A stretch of 64,000 nt of DNA from Lonicera japonica (GCA_021464415.1 CM038471.1:76056414-76120413); one strand, 5' to 3'. Shown: positions 37,301 through 47,850, counted from the first letter of the stretch. Program-made: numbers and translations. Notes: generated from the letters alone by a model not told the origin.

Positions 37301-37978
37301 TTATGCTAATTTGTTTATTCCAAGCACACTTGTTCATCCTTCCGTAAAGCTAGTATAGCAGACTAGGCAAAGGGAAAATTGCAAAGAAAAGCCATGGATC
37401 ATAAATCCATATAGATTACAACAGTTTAATCGACGAGGAAAATAATAGGCTTTCTCTTATTTTTATACAATTTTTTCTATATAAACTAACATGACACCAT
37501 TCAAATAAACAAACAGGTGAGACTACACATTTAATATATTGTCCGCTTCTTCTTTTATTTTATTTATTGATAAAATTGGTGCCGCCACTATTTTTATTAA
37601 AAAAAATTGTACAACTTGTTAGTATGTTTACCGCTACTCAATCGACAATTGAATCAATACAGCAGTCATGAGATGGGCATTCCAATTGGGAAATAAACAT
37701 GCAACTAAGAAAATTAAGAAGAAAACACGCGCAGATCTTCTCAGAAGTAACTGAGATGGAAATATATAAAATGAATTCATGGTACTGAAAATGGGAATAT
37801 AAAGTAGGTAAGTGCATATACCCTAGTAATTAACATAAGTCATAATTTTGAACCAACAAAACTAAACTAAACTAAAAATTTAATGACTGGAAAAGGAAAA
37901 TTCATTGTTCACCTCAAGTCCCTGGGTTCCAAGTTTAACTCTCGGCATCTCTACTTTCTGCCCTTCAGCTTCCGCCAT
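31356..37978 (-). CDS. aldo-keto reductase copy A (perakine reductase/PCNT115 type), frameshifted
   Basis: Minus-strand exons: 37913-37978, 34782-34952, 33548-33751, 32698-32870, 32423-32520, 32155-32308, 31356-31543. The family reduces aldehydes and ketones with NADPH in the cytosol. Numbered without the insertion, the protein has 350 residues with the catalytic set Asp62, Tyr67 (DTSDIYG), Lys94 (ATKFG) and His136 (YYVHRID). Exon 5 is 98 bases instead of the 97 found in copies B and C: seven A at 32469-32475 replace six. The frame shifts after GRGFF and meets TAG at 32430-32432, losing the last third, including the cofactor-binding end. Exon 4 starts IGELKK where the others have MGELKK. Either it is a young pseudogene or the homopolymer is miscounted. 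Intron 1 is 2.96 kb and full of repeats. Confidence 0.88.
33145..33389. mobile_element. diverged Tourist-like MITE in intron 3 of AKR copy A
   Basis: The right end reads, inverted, GGGTCCGTTTGATAAAAACT. The left part carries the matching CGAAAATTATTGAAAAACAC and AGTTGGAAAAAGAGA. A further partial relative covers about 32905-33115. The same family lies at 35455-35721. Confidence 0.55.
34158..34503. mobile_element. solo LTR in intron 2 of AKR copy A
   Basis: The 346-bp unit starts TGTCACATCCCAGTC and ends GACTGGGATGTGCCA. The ends are inverted complements (one mismatch) with the TG...CA termini of LTRs. GCTAG is duplicated on both sides (34153-34157, 34504-34508), the 5-bp duplication made by LTR integrases. 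No internal retroelement sequence remains, so the rest was lost by LTR-LTR recombination. Confidence 0.85.
35455..35721. mobile_element. Tourist-like MITE in intron 1 of AKR copy A
   Basis: Left end GAGTCCGTTTGATAAAACG; right end, inverted, GGGTGCATTTGGTAAAAATG. Both arms carry TTGGAAAAGAGATTAGTGA-like words in opposite orientation. The flanks CAA and TAA do not match perfectly. Confidence 0.6.
36225..36420. mobile_element. Stowaway-like MITE fragment in intron 1 of AKR copy A
   Basis: Words of the common plant Stowaway type (CCCCAATTAAAAGTCC, CTAAGAGTCC, GGACATAATCAATGTCCCAAA) occur in order. Ends are decayed. Related fragments lie in AKR copies B and C. Confidence 0.45.
36937..36953. repeat. 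17-nt poly-C run in intron 1 of AKR copy A
   Basis: Seventeen consecutive C are followed by a CT-rich and then a CA-rich stretch. Its effect, if any, on splicing is unknown. Confidence 0.85.
37040..37215. repeat. diverged LTR fragment in intron 1 of AKR copy A
   Basis: Blocks such as AAAGGCCTCTTACTAG, AGTGACCACATATATA and ACCTCACCCAGG parallel blocks of the solo LTR at 34158-34503 in the same order. It is an older relative without recognisable ends. Confidence 0.5.
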
Positions 37979-38093
37979 TGTTATTGTTAATCACACTATT
38001 TATTTATTTATTTATTTATTTATTCTTTCTCGCTCTCTTTGAATTCTTTGTTAGCTTTTTCTTTTAGCACGGATATCTCGACTTGGGGTTACC

Positions 38094-38152
38094 GGTATAT
38101 ATATATATATATAGACAACTCTGTGAAAATGTGTAGCTGAGGTCAAGGCTGA
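38094..38152 (-). promoter_or_regulatory. promoter region of AKR copy A: TATA tract and TTGACC element
   Basis: A TATATATA tract (38094-38113) lies about 120 bases before the ATG on the minus strand. Further upstream, 38135-38152 reads in gene sense TCAGCCTTGACCTCAGCT, with the W-box core TTGACC recognised by WRKY factors. Nearly the same block occurs at 43371-43388 without a gene, and a variant with TTGACG lies upstream of copy C. Confidence 0.5.
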
Positions 38153-38464
38153 CATCATGGTGTTCCCCACCAAACTCCTCTGTTTGACTGGTCTAGATAA
38201 AATGTACCGTCCATTTTGTTAGAGTAATGCGCGACGGTTCGAGAAGATAAGTTAAAATATTGTTTTGTATTTATAAGATAATAAATAGTAATGTTGAATC
38301 ATAAGTCACGTATAGTTGAAAGAAATTTTTACTTCGAAGTTTTTGGTTTTTTTTTTATGTGTCTCTGTTACATTAGGGGGTGTATTTAATTATGATTTGA
38401 AAAAATTATTTTGAAATAAATAAATTTTGTGGTATTCAATTAAGACTTTTAAATAATTTAAATA

Positions 38465-40214
38465 GAAAATTAGTCATAGGTCCAGTATTTTTTGAACCAA
38501 TCTACTCAAGGACAAAAAGTTTTGAGCTATTGTTTAAGATCCGATCTTTTGGAATTAGGACGATTTTATGCCTAAAGAACATTTTATTTTTTGATTTTTT
38601 TAATTATAATTATATTATTATTTTCATGTACTTTGTTAATGTTACCCTTCTTATATATTATTTAATATTTCATATTTTCAACATATAAATATTAAAAAGA
38701 AAGTAAAAGTAATAATGCTAATGCATTAATTGATAATTGCTACTAACTAATTAATATTTCTAATAAATTAATAAATATATGAATTGCAAGCATTATCCCC
38801 CATCCCCATCCCCATCATTAATAATAAGAAATAATGCTATTCATTGACTCCCCCATCCTTATCATTACCCGTTCCTTTATCCCAATCATAAATGTTCCTA
38901 TATTCAAGAAAAGATGGAGCTACACATCCAACTAAGTTACATCTCATCAGAATCCATACTAATCCTCCTTGTACTTGTAGCCATCATTGCCTACTGCGTT
39001 TCTTATATCTTATCAATCCTTTTCAACTTCCTGCAATCGGTCGGCATCTCTCATCTCGATTCCAATTAGATCGACGGAACACAAATCTAAAGTAATTGCG
39101 TATTTTGTGTGGGTTTTAGGGCAACTTTTTAGGTTTTGGAGAGTTGGACATGGTGGAGGAGGATTTGAGGGGTTTGTGGGTAATGAATTTTAGAAGCTCC
39201 AAAGAGATGAATTTTATGACATTCAAGGTATAAAAAGATTGAATGTTTTTCACCTTTTCCTTGTTTTGATTTAATTTTCTAAGAAAATTTATAATTTTAA
39301 TTTTTCATCTGTGTAAATATCTTTTCATTTATAATGTCTGATATAATTTTCACCTTAGAGGAAAAATGCCTGTTTGATTTATAATATCTATTGATTTTGT
39401 AATGTCTATATGTGTTTGATATAATGCATGTTCTTTGTTGTATAAAATGTCTGCTATGCCTGTTCTTTATTGTATAAAATGTCTGTTATAATGTCTATAT
39501 GCCTGTTCTTTGTTGTATAAAATGTCTGCGATGCCTATTCTTCGTTTATATGCCTGCTGCGTCTTCATGTATTTAATTTTGAATTTTTGATGGATTAACT
39601 TGCTGTTGTTTGAATATTTTTGAATGGGTTGACTTATCTTATGCATTTAATGTTTGTCGTGATCATAGATAATTTGAATTTTAGTTTCCGTTTTTTAAGT
39701 GTTTGAATTTATTATAGCTAGATGCTTCTTCATGTATTTAATTTTGAATTTTTGATGGATTAACTTGTTCTTGTTTGAATATTTTTGAATGGGTTGACTT
39801 ATCCTATGCATTAAATGTTTGTCGTGATTATAGATAATTTGAATTTTAGTTTCCGTTTTTTAAGTGTTTGATTTTATTATAGCTAGATGGCATAATTGGA
39901 TTAACTTGTTATTGTTTGAATATTTTTGAATGGGTTGACTTATCATATGCATTTAATGTTTGTTGTAATTATAGATAATTTGAATTTTAGTTTCCGTTTT
40001 TTAAGTGTTTGAATTTGTTATAGCTAGAGGGCATAAATGGTATTCATCCTATATTTTTATCTAATTTATTTTGTTATATAATTTTAAAAAATTTTGTCCT
40101 AAAATCAAAATGTTGTCCTTTGATAAAAGTTTTGGCCTTCAAACAATTGGCCAAAAATATGCGTCCTTGAGTAGATAGAGAAAGGAACTATTGGCCTTAT
40201 AACTAAAATCCCCT
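38465..40214. mobile_element. MULE nested in the Harbinger-like element
   Basis: AATTTAAATA occurs at 38455-38464 and 40215-40224, a 10-bp duplication in the range made by Mutator-like transposases. The ends GAAAATTAGTCATAGG and, inverted, GGATTTTAGTTATAAGG carry on to a shared ATCTACTCAAGGAC. It interrupts the left arm of the element at 38376-41840, so it arrived later. No MURA transposase is visible. Confidence 0.65.
39563..40035. repeat. 165-bp tandem repeat inside the MULE, three units
   Basis: TGGATTAACTTG starts at 39591, 39756 and 39897. The first step is 165 bases, the second 141 because of a 24-base deletion. Shared blocks include GAATGGGTTGACTTATC and TTTCCGTTTTTTAAGTG. A separate GCCTGTTCTTTGTTGTATAA repeat precedes it at about 39427-39535. 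Confidence 0.85.
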
Positions 40215-40991
40215 AATTTAAATAAGTCTTGTGTTATTCAATAAGGATTATTAGGATATTTTAAAAAGGATATCCAAATCTAGTGGTATTTAATTAGGAC
40301 TTTAAACAAGTAATAAAGAGTCTTTTGGTATTCAAAAACTTGCTAATTTCGATGAATTTTTTTTAAATTAGGAATTTGTGTGACTTTTTAGTGGGAGGTA
40401 TAAATACTAAACCCTATAAAAATCTCACTTTAACCCATCAGACTTTTCACGTGAGATTTTTTTTCTGCTAAAGAAGTTGAGCAGCTCTTCGTAAAGTTGA
40501 ATAGTTCTTCATGAACAAAGTATTGCTTCCTTCTCATGCTATGTCTTTTTGCATATATTTTTTGTATATTTGCTATATGCCATGTTGCTCTCATGTATTA
40601 TATACAACAATTAGGATAATCAAACATGTATAGTATTAAATATATATATATATATATTGTTCTGAGGATGAACATGCAGATTTAAAACGGATATTATATA
40701 TATAGAAAGAAAAAACATGGAAAAGGAAACTTGGAGAAAGAACGGATATTATATACATTTAGAAATTATTATGTATAGAAAAATAGTGGTTGTGTATATA
40801 AAAATATTATGAGATTGGAGAAAATATTCCTATTTTTTTCGAAAATATTCCTGCCTAGTTGCGAGAAAATATTCTTGTTTTTTTAGACCTAGAGAAATAA
40901 TGGATATTATGTATAAAAAAATAGTGGTTGTGTATTTAAAAACGGATATTTTATACACAGAGAGGGAGAGAGACAATATATATATATAGGC

Positions 40992-41515
40992 TTTTATTTG
41001 CTTTGAAGAAAAAGGAGAATTGTTAGAGAAAAAAACAGGTGGACTTTAAAAAAAAGTGTCATTCTGATGAATTTCCATTTGAACCAATAGACGAATCTTC
41101 ATCTTTAATATTACCAATTAATGAAGAAGATAATTTAGAACCTATTGTTCAAACCCAAGAGCAACAACGAGAAAATGCTAATGCATGGAGGGCTACCATC
41201 GCTTTAGATATGAAGAGAGATGCTATTTAGGAGGACATGAAGTTACATCAAATTTTATTTGCTTTAAAGAAGGAGACTTGTTGGAGAAAGAAGCATGTGG
41301 ACTTTTAAAAAGAAAGAGTGTCGTTTTGATGAATTTTCAATTGAACCAATAGATGAATCTTCATCTTCAATATTACCAATTAATAAATAAGATAATTTGG
41401 AACCTATTATTCAAACCCAAGAGCAGCAACAAGCAAATGCTAATGCATGGAGGGCTACCGTAGTTTTAGATATGTGGAGAGATGCTACTTAGGAGGACAT
41501 GAAGCTACGTCAAAT
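40992..41515 (+). pseudogene. tandemly duplicated fragment like the C-terminus of a Harbinger nuclease
   Basis: Two 261-base units (starting 40992 and 41253) encode the same broken peptide: KKCHSDEFPFEPIDESSS and later NANAWRATIALDMKRDA in unit 1; KKECRFDEFSIEPIDESSS and NANAWRATVVLDMWRDA in unit 2. The WRxxIAxxMW-like pattern resembles the tail of plant HARBI1/ALP1-type nucleases. Unit 2 has a stop after LPINK and another after WRDAT; unit 1 ends at the matching TAG. The DDE catalytic domain is absent, so this is a relic. The family call is a recollection of pattern, not a proven match. Confidence 0.5.
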
Positions 41516-41922
41516 TGGCTATTAATAAATCGGGATAACTCTATTGGCTTTGATTTTTCTTTGCTAAAATTGTGTTTCTTTGTTATCTTTTTTTATTGAT
41601 TCTTGTAACTTTGAATGTTTTCTTTTATTTATCGTTCAATTCCATTTGATTCTATGTGGTCCTTTCAAATCTTATAAATTCTTTATGATATAATCTTTTA
41701 AAATCCAAACAAGAAAAATCCTACTATAAAAAAATCTTAAAAAAAATATAATAAGTCATTACATTCTTAAATAGTCTTTTAAAATTCAGTGGACTTATTT
41801 ATCCCAAAATAATCTTTTAAAATCTCAATTGATTACACCCTATATATAATATTAATTTTAGTTCGTGAATTTAAAGTTTAAACTTAATATAGCCTTAATT
41901 TATTTGTCTCAATAGTTATTTA

Positions 41923-42161
41923 GACCTCGTTTGATTTAGGTATTAAAAAATGTGATGAAATTATTAATATCATTTTTTTTATAATATTTTATTTTGTTCA
42001 TACAAATGTGTTGGAATTATTAATACCGAAACTAACTTAATACCACTATTTGTGGTATAATTTAATACCAAGGGGGTGGTATTGTTTATCTGGGATTACG
42101 AAAAATGAACCATATATTTTCAAAAATGTCACTACTACTATTACTACTACTACAACATTAT

Positions 42162-42249
<88 letters not shown>

Positions 42250-42510
42250 TTTATTTATTATTTATTTTTTTATATTTTATTTTTTAATTTTTAATTTTTT
42301 TTGGTTATTATCATTTTTTGTATTCCAAAATATAATCTCGTATACGAGTTACAAAACCAAACATAGTATTAACATCAGTATGGAATATTCTAGTATTAAT
42401 ACTACATGAATCAAACATAGTATTAAGTTAATACCATGATTAATAGTCTAGTACTATTAATACTTATATTATTAATTCCACTAGCCTTAATGCCTGAATC
42501 AAACGAGACC
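41923..42510. mobile_element. Tourist-like MITE with central (AAT)n(ATT)n palindrome
   Basis: The ends GACCTCGTTTGATTTAGG and, inverted, GGTCTCGTTTGATTCAGG are flanked by TTA on both sides (41920-41922, 42511-42513). The centre, about 42163-42250, is a run of AAT followed by a run of ATT, able to fold on itself. Confidence 0.8.
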
Positions 42511-42513
42511 TTA

Positions 42514-42918
42514 GAGTCCATTTAAATTGAAGGGGAGGAATGAATGGAATATAATGGAAATGAATGAGTTTAATTTTATTGTTATTTGGATAGTTAGGGA
42601 TGAAAAATAATGGAATGAAAAAAAATCTTGTTTGGATAGAAAGAAGAAAAGAAATGTGATTTAATATATTATTAACAAATTATGGTTAAATTTGGAATAA
42701 TGTAAAAAAATCATTAAATTTTTTTCATTTCCCTCTCAATCCTCCCAATATTAGAAGGAAACAAAATAAAAGAATAGATGAGATGAGATTGGGAATCCTT
42801 CCCAATCCCTCCGTTTTCTCTCAACTCCCTCTTATAAATCTATTTGAACGAGTGAAATACAATAATTTCTCATCTTTTTCTTTTCTCTCCTTCACATTCC
42901 CTCAATCCAAACGAACTA
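42514..42918. mobile_element. Tourist-like MITE directly adjoining the previous one
   Basis: Left end GAGTCCATTTAAATTGAAGG; right end, inverted, TAGTTCGTTTGGATTGAGG. TTA flanks both sides and the left TTA is shared with the neighbouring element. Confidence 0.65.
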
Positions 42919-42940
42919 TTAGTGATAGATAAATTACTTA

Positions 42941-43165
42941 GATTTTGTTTGATTGTAAGGTGAAAAAGAAAAATAAATTAAGTTAGTTTTGGTAAAAAAT
43001 TGAAAAATAAGTTGAGTGATATGAGAAAAAAAAAATCACAAAAAATATAGAAGGATATAAGATATTTTCTCATAAAATAAACAATATTTCTCACTTTATT
43101 TTTATCTTTTCATACAAATTAATTAAAATTTTTATTTTTTCTTATATTTACAATCAAACATAGCC
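42941..43165. mobile_element. Tourist-like MITE related to 31053-31336
   Basis: Left end GATTTTGTTTGATTGTAAGG; right end, inverted, GGCTATGTTTGATTGTAA. TTA is duplicated on both sides (42938-42940, 43166-43168). Its arms carry AAAAGAAAAATAAATT-like words like those of the MITE behind AKR copy A. Confidence 0.8.
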
Positions 43166-43370
43166 TTAATATAATATCTTACATGTAATTTATAAACTAA
43201 ATAAAAATAAATCAACTTGTAGAATTAGTTCAATAACTTATTTATTAATAAAAAAAATTACGTGTCCGAATTGCCTAAATACACATTCTATTTAGACAAT
43301 TTCCACAACCAATTTGTACCAAAAATAACAGAAATACTCCCTCATGTGTATTATCTTTGAAATGTTTGGC

Positions 43371-43510
43371 AGCTGAGGTCAAGGCTGAGGTGATGTTAGG
43401 GACCCACGAAACTCCTAGTAAGTAGATAAAAAAGGCAAACGTGGCAGCAAATGATGAGTTTTCTTTTTCATCATTTTTTTTCTTGCTTTTAGAATAATGC
43501 GACTTTTGTG
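43371..43510 (-). promoter_or_regulatory. orphan copy of the AKR copy A promoter block
   Basis: The 18-base block AGCTGAGGTCAAGGCTGA (43371-43388) is identical to 38135-38152 upstream of AKR copy A. Matching pieces follow in the same order: AAACTCCT, TAGATAAAA and GAATAATGCGAC (copy A: GAGTAATGCGCGAC). No AKR exon follows on either side; three MITEs occupy the place where a gene would start. I infer a duplicated promoter whose gene has been lost. Confidence 0.45.
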
Positions 43511-43615
43511 AGTCGGTCAGTGTGGACGTTTTAGCAGAGATCTGGATCTCAATCTCCACACGTGTACAGATGCTTTCGTACAAATTTTTCGGCAGACAGA
43601 TGCATTGATTGCTTA

Positions 43616-46308
43616 GAGCATTTTTAATGGGTATGTATAAATTCTGATATATAAAATTTGTGTAAAATTTATATAATGTGTATGATTTTGGGCGGTGATG
43701 TTGGCACTCTCTATTTTTATTGGTAATACTCTCAATCTTGCTAATACTCCTACTTTTTTTTTTTTTTAATAATTCTCCCACTTTATACAAAACACTCCCA
43801 CCACTCCCACTTATTTTTAGGAATTAATCTCATACTTAATTAATTATTAACATGATTAAGTAATTAACTACATAATAACATAAAACAAATTACCCCAAAC
43901 TAACTCCAAATTTTTTCCACCATCTCTACCATCTTCTCAAACAAGAAAAATTACCATCCATCTTCTCTATCTAACAACAAATTTTGGTAGCACCAAAACA
44001 ACAAATAAAACCTCCATTAATGCAAAACTCTAAGTTTGGGAAGAATGGTATAAACAAAACAAAACAAAACCTCCATTGATGCAAAACTCAAAATTTGAAA
44101 ATAATGGTAGAAAAAAGATAAACTTTATAATAAAGGAAGGAAAACAAGCAAGAAAGAGTTAATGAAAGAGAGACACATGTGTTTTTATTTTGTTTTATTG
44201 TTTATATGATTTTTATAGCATACACATCAAATATATAATCAAAAAACAAAATTTTATGTTTAAAACACGAAGAAGGATTACTCGGTTCTCCGTAACCGAG
44301 TTGCAGGCTTGTACACTCAGCTGCTCTCCATCGAGTATGAAATCCCATAAAATGTCATGCTCTCGGGACATTCATTCGGTTGAGAGCAGCTGAGTATTGT
44401 TATATTATGCTTGACTGTGAGCAGCCGAGTGAAATTAACTTTTTAGGGTTAATTAACTTTTTTATCACCCCACTTCATTTAGTCTAGTAAAAAAGTTAAT
44501 TAACCCTAAACTAATTTTTCACCCACTTGTTTTAATTTAAAACAAAAGTTAATAAATCTCTCTCCAAAGTTAATCAAACATTTATCCCCAAATTAATTTC
44601 CCTCCAAAATCTCCCTTCAAAGTTAATCAAACATTTATCCTCAAATTAATTTCCCTCCAAAATTCCTCTTTTCTACCAAAATAGGCAACAAAACTTTGAT
44701 CTCCACCATTGATGCAAAAGGGTAAGCTTAAGAAGAATGGAAGGAAAAAAGGAAACTTTGGAACAAGATAAGAAAATCAACAAACAAAACATCCATTAAT
44801 GTAAAACTTTAAATTTGAGGAGAATGGTATAAACAAAACCTCCATTGATGCAAAACTCAAAAATTAAGAATAATGGTAGAAAAAAGAGATAAACTTTAAA
44901 ATAAGGAAAGGAAAATAAGTAAGAAAAAGTTAATGAAAGAAAACACGAAAAAGGTTTATTCGGTTCTCAGTAACCGAGTTGCAGGCTTATACATTCGGTT
45001 GCTCTCAATCGAGTATGAAATCCCATAAAATGTAATGCTCTCGGGACCTTCATTCGGTTGAGAGCAACCGAGTGTGATTAGTGTCATTCGGCTGCTCACA
45101 GCCGAGTATAATATAACAACACTCGGCTGCTCTCAACCGAATAAAGGTCCCGAGAGCATGACATTTTATGGGATTTCATACTCGGTTGAGAGCAGCCGAG
45201 TGTACAAGCCTGCAACTCGGTTATGGAGAACCGAGTAATCCTTCTTCGTATTTTAAACATAAAATTTGGTTTTTTGTTTATATATTTGATGTGTATGCTA
45301 TAAAAATCATATAAACAATAAAACAAAATAAAAACATATATGTCTCTCTTTCATTAACTCTTTCTTGCTTGTTTTCCTTCCTTTATTACAAAGTTTCTCT
45401 TTTTTCTACCATTATTTTCAAATATTGAGTTTTGCATCAATGGAGGTTTTGTTTTGTTTTGTTTATACCATTCTTCCCAAACTTAGAGTTTTGCATTAAT
45501 GGAGGTTTTATTTGTTGTTTTGGTACTACCAAAATTTGTTGTTAGATAGAGAAAATGGATGGTAATTTTGCTTGTTTGAGAAGATGGTAGAGATGGTGGA
45601 GAAATTTTGGGGTTAGTTTGGGGTAATTTGCTTTATGTTATTATGTAGTTAATTACTTAATCATGTTAATAATTAATTAAGTATGAGATTAATTCCTAAA
45701 AATAAGTGGGAGTGGTGGGAGTGTTTTGTATAAAGTGTGAGTATTATTAAAAAGGAAAAAAAATGAGAGTATTAGCAAGAGTGAGAGTATTACCAATAAA
45801 AATGGGAGGTGCCAACATCACCACCCATAATTTTTAGTGTTTTAATGGTATTATGTAAAATATGTTAAATAATCACTTGTGTAAAATAGGTCTGTAAAAT
45901 ATACACCCATTTTATACATCTACATCATCATTTTCTCTCTCCAACTTTTTACAAAATATTAAAAGTAATATAAGTAAAAATCAAAATATGATTTTATTAT
46001 GATATTTTTATATTTTAATTCTACTCATCAAAAGCTTTAAAATAATACCCATATTGACTATTAAATTATAAATAAAAAATATTCATAAAAAATATTGAAT
46101 ATTACATGTGAACATATATATTCCATGTGGTACAATAGCATTGGTTCATTCAAATTTTACACAACAATCTTAAAGTGTACCATTGGAACACAAATGAGAA
46201 TGTGTAAAATATTTGTGTAAAATTAATTTTTATCCTCTAAATGTCTATTTTTTATTAGTCCACATATTTTTACACAATCAATTTACACATTTACCATTAG
46301 AGATGCTC
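43616..46308. mobile_element. MITE split by a later insertion (outer element)
   Basis: Left end GAGCATTTTTAATGG and inverted right end GAGCATCTCTAATGG are flanked by TTA (43613-43615, 46309-46311). The 2.1-kb element at 43690-45826 sits inside it. Without that insert the outer element would be about 0.55 kb. Confidence 0.65.
43690..45826. mobile_element. 2.1-kb palindromic foldback element with mini-hairpin arrays
   Basis: The ends are GGGCGGTGATGTTGGCAC and the inverse of GGGTGGTGATGTTGGCAC. ATGATTTT and ATAATTTT flank it (8 bp, one mismatch). The left arm (to about 44440) and the right arm (from about 45100) are near-complementary over some 700 bases. ACTCGG-loop-CCGAGT mini-hairpins occur, for example at 44278-44302, 45085-45108, 45119-45143, 45179-45204 and 45215-45237. 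Between the arms (about 44500-45080) a partial second copy of left-arm sequence is inserted. No protein is encoded; the two similar peptides at 44190-44393 (plus) and 45096-45326 (minus) are the two arms read in opposite directions. Confidence 0.85.
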
Positions 46309-46356
46309 TTAGCATTGGAAATTTTCGGCCAATTTAAAAGCTGAATGATTAAATTG

Positions 46357-47525
46357 GAACGGTGGATGTTTGCATCTTACAAATTTTTTTTTAATACTTT
46401 CATTTTTTTTTTGAATATTTTTACTTTTATATTTTTATTTAAATAACACTTTTATTTTATTTTTATTACTCCTACTACTCTTACTTATTTTTGAGAATAA
46501 ATTTTTTATTTAATTAATTAACAATATCATTAAGTATATAATAACATAAAATAAATGACCCCAAACAAAGGTCTTCATCTCTAAATTTGCTTGATTAAAG
46601 GTAAGAGAGAAGCCTCCGTCTCGCAAGCTTTAGTGAAAGAGAGTAGCTGGAGGTTTACTCGGTTCTTATCTCATTATTTATATTATTTTCATAATATACA
46701 CATTAAATATATAAACAAAAAATAAATTTTTTTTTAAAGTACAAAGAAGGTTTACTTAGTTTCCCGTAACTGAGTTGTAAGCTTGTACACTCGGCTTCTC
46801 TAAACCGAATATGAAATCTCATAAAATGTCAAATTAATATATTCTTGGGACCTTCATTATGTTAAGGTAGTTGAGTCTTGCTATATCATGCTCGGCTGTG
46901 AACAGCCAAATAACACTAATCATACTCGGTTACTCTCATTCGAATAAAAGTCCTAAGAACATATCAATTTGGCATTTTGTGGGATTTCATACTCAGTTGA
47001 AAGAAGTGGAGTGTACAAACCTACAACTTGATTACGGAAAACCGAGTAAACTTTCTTCGTGCTTTAAACAGAAAATTGTGTTTTTTGTTTATATATTTAA
47101 TGTGTATGTTATGAAAATAATATAAATAATTAAATAAAATAAAAACATGTACGCCTCTCCTTCATTAACTATTTCATGCTTGTTTTCTTTCCCTTGTTCC
47201 AAAATTTATCTTTTTTCTACCATTATTTTCAAACTTAAACTCTTGCATCAATGGTGGAGATTTTCTTGCATTAATAATGGAAGTTTTTTTGGCTGTTTTG
47301 GTGCAACCGAACTTTGTTGCTAAACTCATTTAAAGACGGTGGAGAAATTTTGGAGAGAAATTTAATGTGGGAAGAAATGTTTAAAATGTATTAAATGTGA
47401 GATAGTTAAACAAATCTTTTAATTAGTCTACTTAAGAATTAATTAACTTTTGTATTAAATTAAAACAAGTGGGGTGAAAATAATAATTGAGAGCTTTTTT
47501 TTTTTGGGTGCCAACATCACCACCC
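46357..47525. mobile_element. 1.2-kb relative of the mini-hairpin foldback element
   Basis: TTAAATTG (46349-46356) and TTAAATTA (47526-47533) form an 8-bp duplication with one mismatch. The left end GAACGGTGGATGTTTGC is a decayed form of the family end; the right end, inverted, is GGGTGGTGATGTTGGCAC. Inside are decayed ACTCGG/CCGAGT hairpins and blocks shared with 43690-45826 (GATTTCATACTCAGTTG, ACACTCGGCTTCTC). It is the oldest-looking copy here. Confidence 0.75.
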
Positions 47526-47526
47526 T

Positions 47527-47850
47527 TAAATTATATTCAACTAATTTGATTTGATTCAATTCATTAAAAAATTAAAAATTAAAATAAATGAATCAAAACA
47601 ACTATGTTTAGTTTAAGGTATGATATTACAAAATCAAATCGAATTGAACTAAATTAAATTATTGTATATACGATTTAAAAATAATGTAACTTTGTTATTT
47701 AAAAAAAATCTTAAATTTTACAAGTTTTATTAAAAATTTGACTCTTTAAGTTATTATGAATATTAGAATTATGTCGTAAATATAAAATTAATATTTTTTT
47801 TATATCCGCAAGAGCAAGTACAAAGTTTTTACTTTTTTTTATATCAAAGT
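47527..47850. repeat. decayed repeat related to the element at 6.1 kb
   Basis: Blocks such as TTGACTCTTTAAGTTATTATGAATATT and ATATTTTT..GAGCAAGTA run parallel to blocks at about 6245-6340 in the same order. It probably derives from the same hAT-like family as 6021-6557. Confidence 0.45.

Larger units (their letters stand above)
38376..41840. mobile_element. PIF/Harbinger-like DNA transposon remnant with nested MULE
   Basis: The left end GGGTGTATTTAATTATGATT and the inverted right end GGGTGTAATCAATTGAGATT continue as inverted relatives for about 80 bases. Near the right end lies a duplicated fragment resembling the C-terminus of a Harbinger-type nuclease. The left part is split by the element at 38465-40214. 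A matching 3-bp target duplication is not evident, so the family assignment rests on the coding remnant. Confidence 0.55.

Noticed and set aside
43275..43790. 171-codon open frame on the minus strand
   Set aside because: It spans the orphan promoter block, the end of one MITE and the start of the palindromic element. It has no domain and lysine/serine-rich low complexity at its start.
44190..45326. Two nearly identical peptides on opposite strands suggesting a gene family
   Set aside because: They are the two arms of the palindromic element read in opposite directions, not genes.
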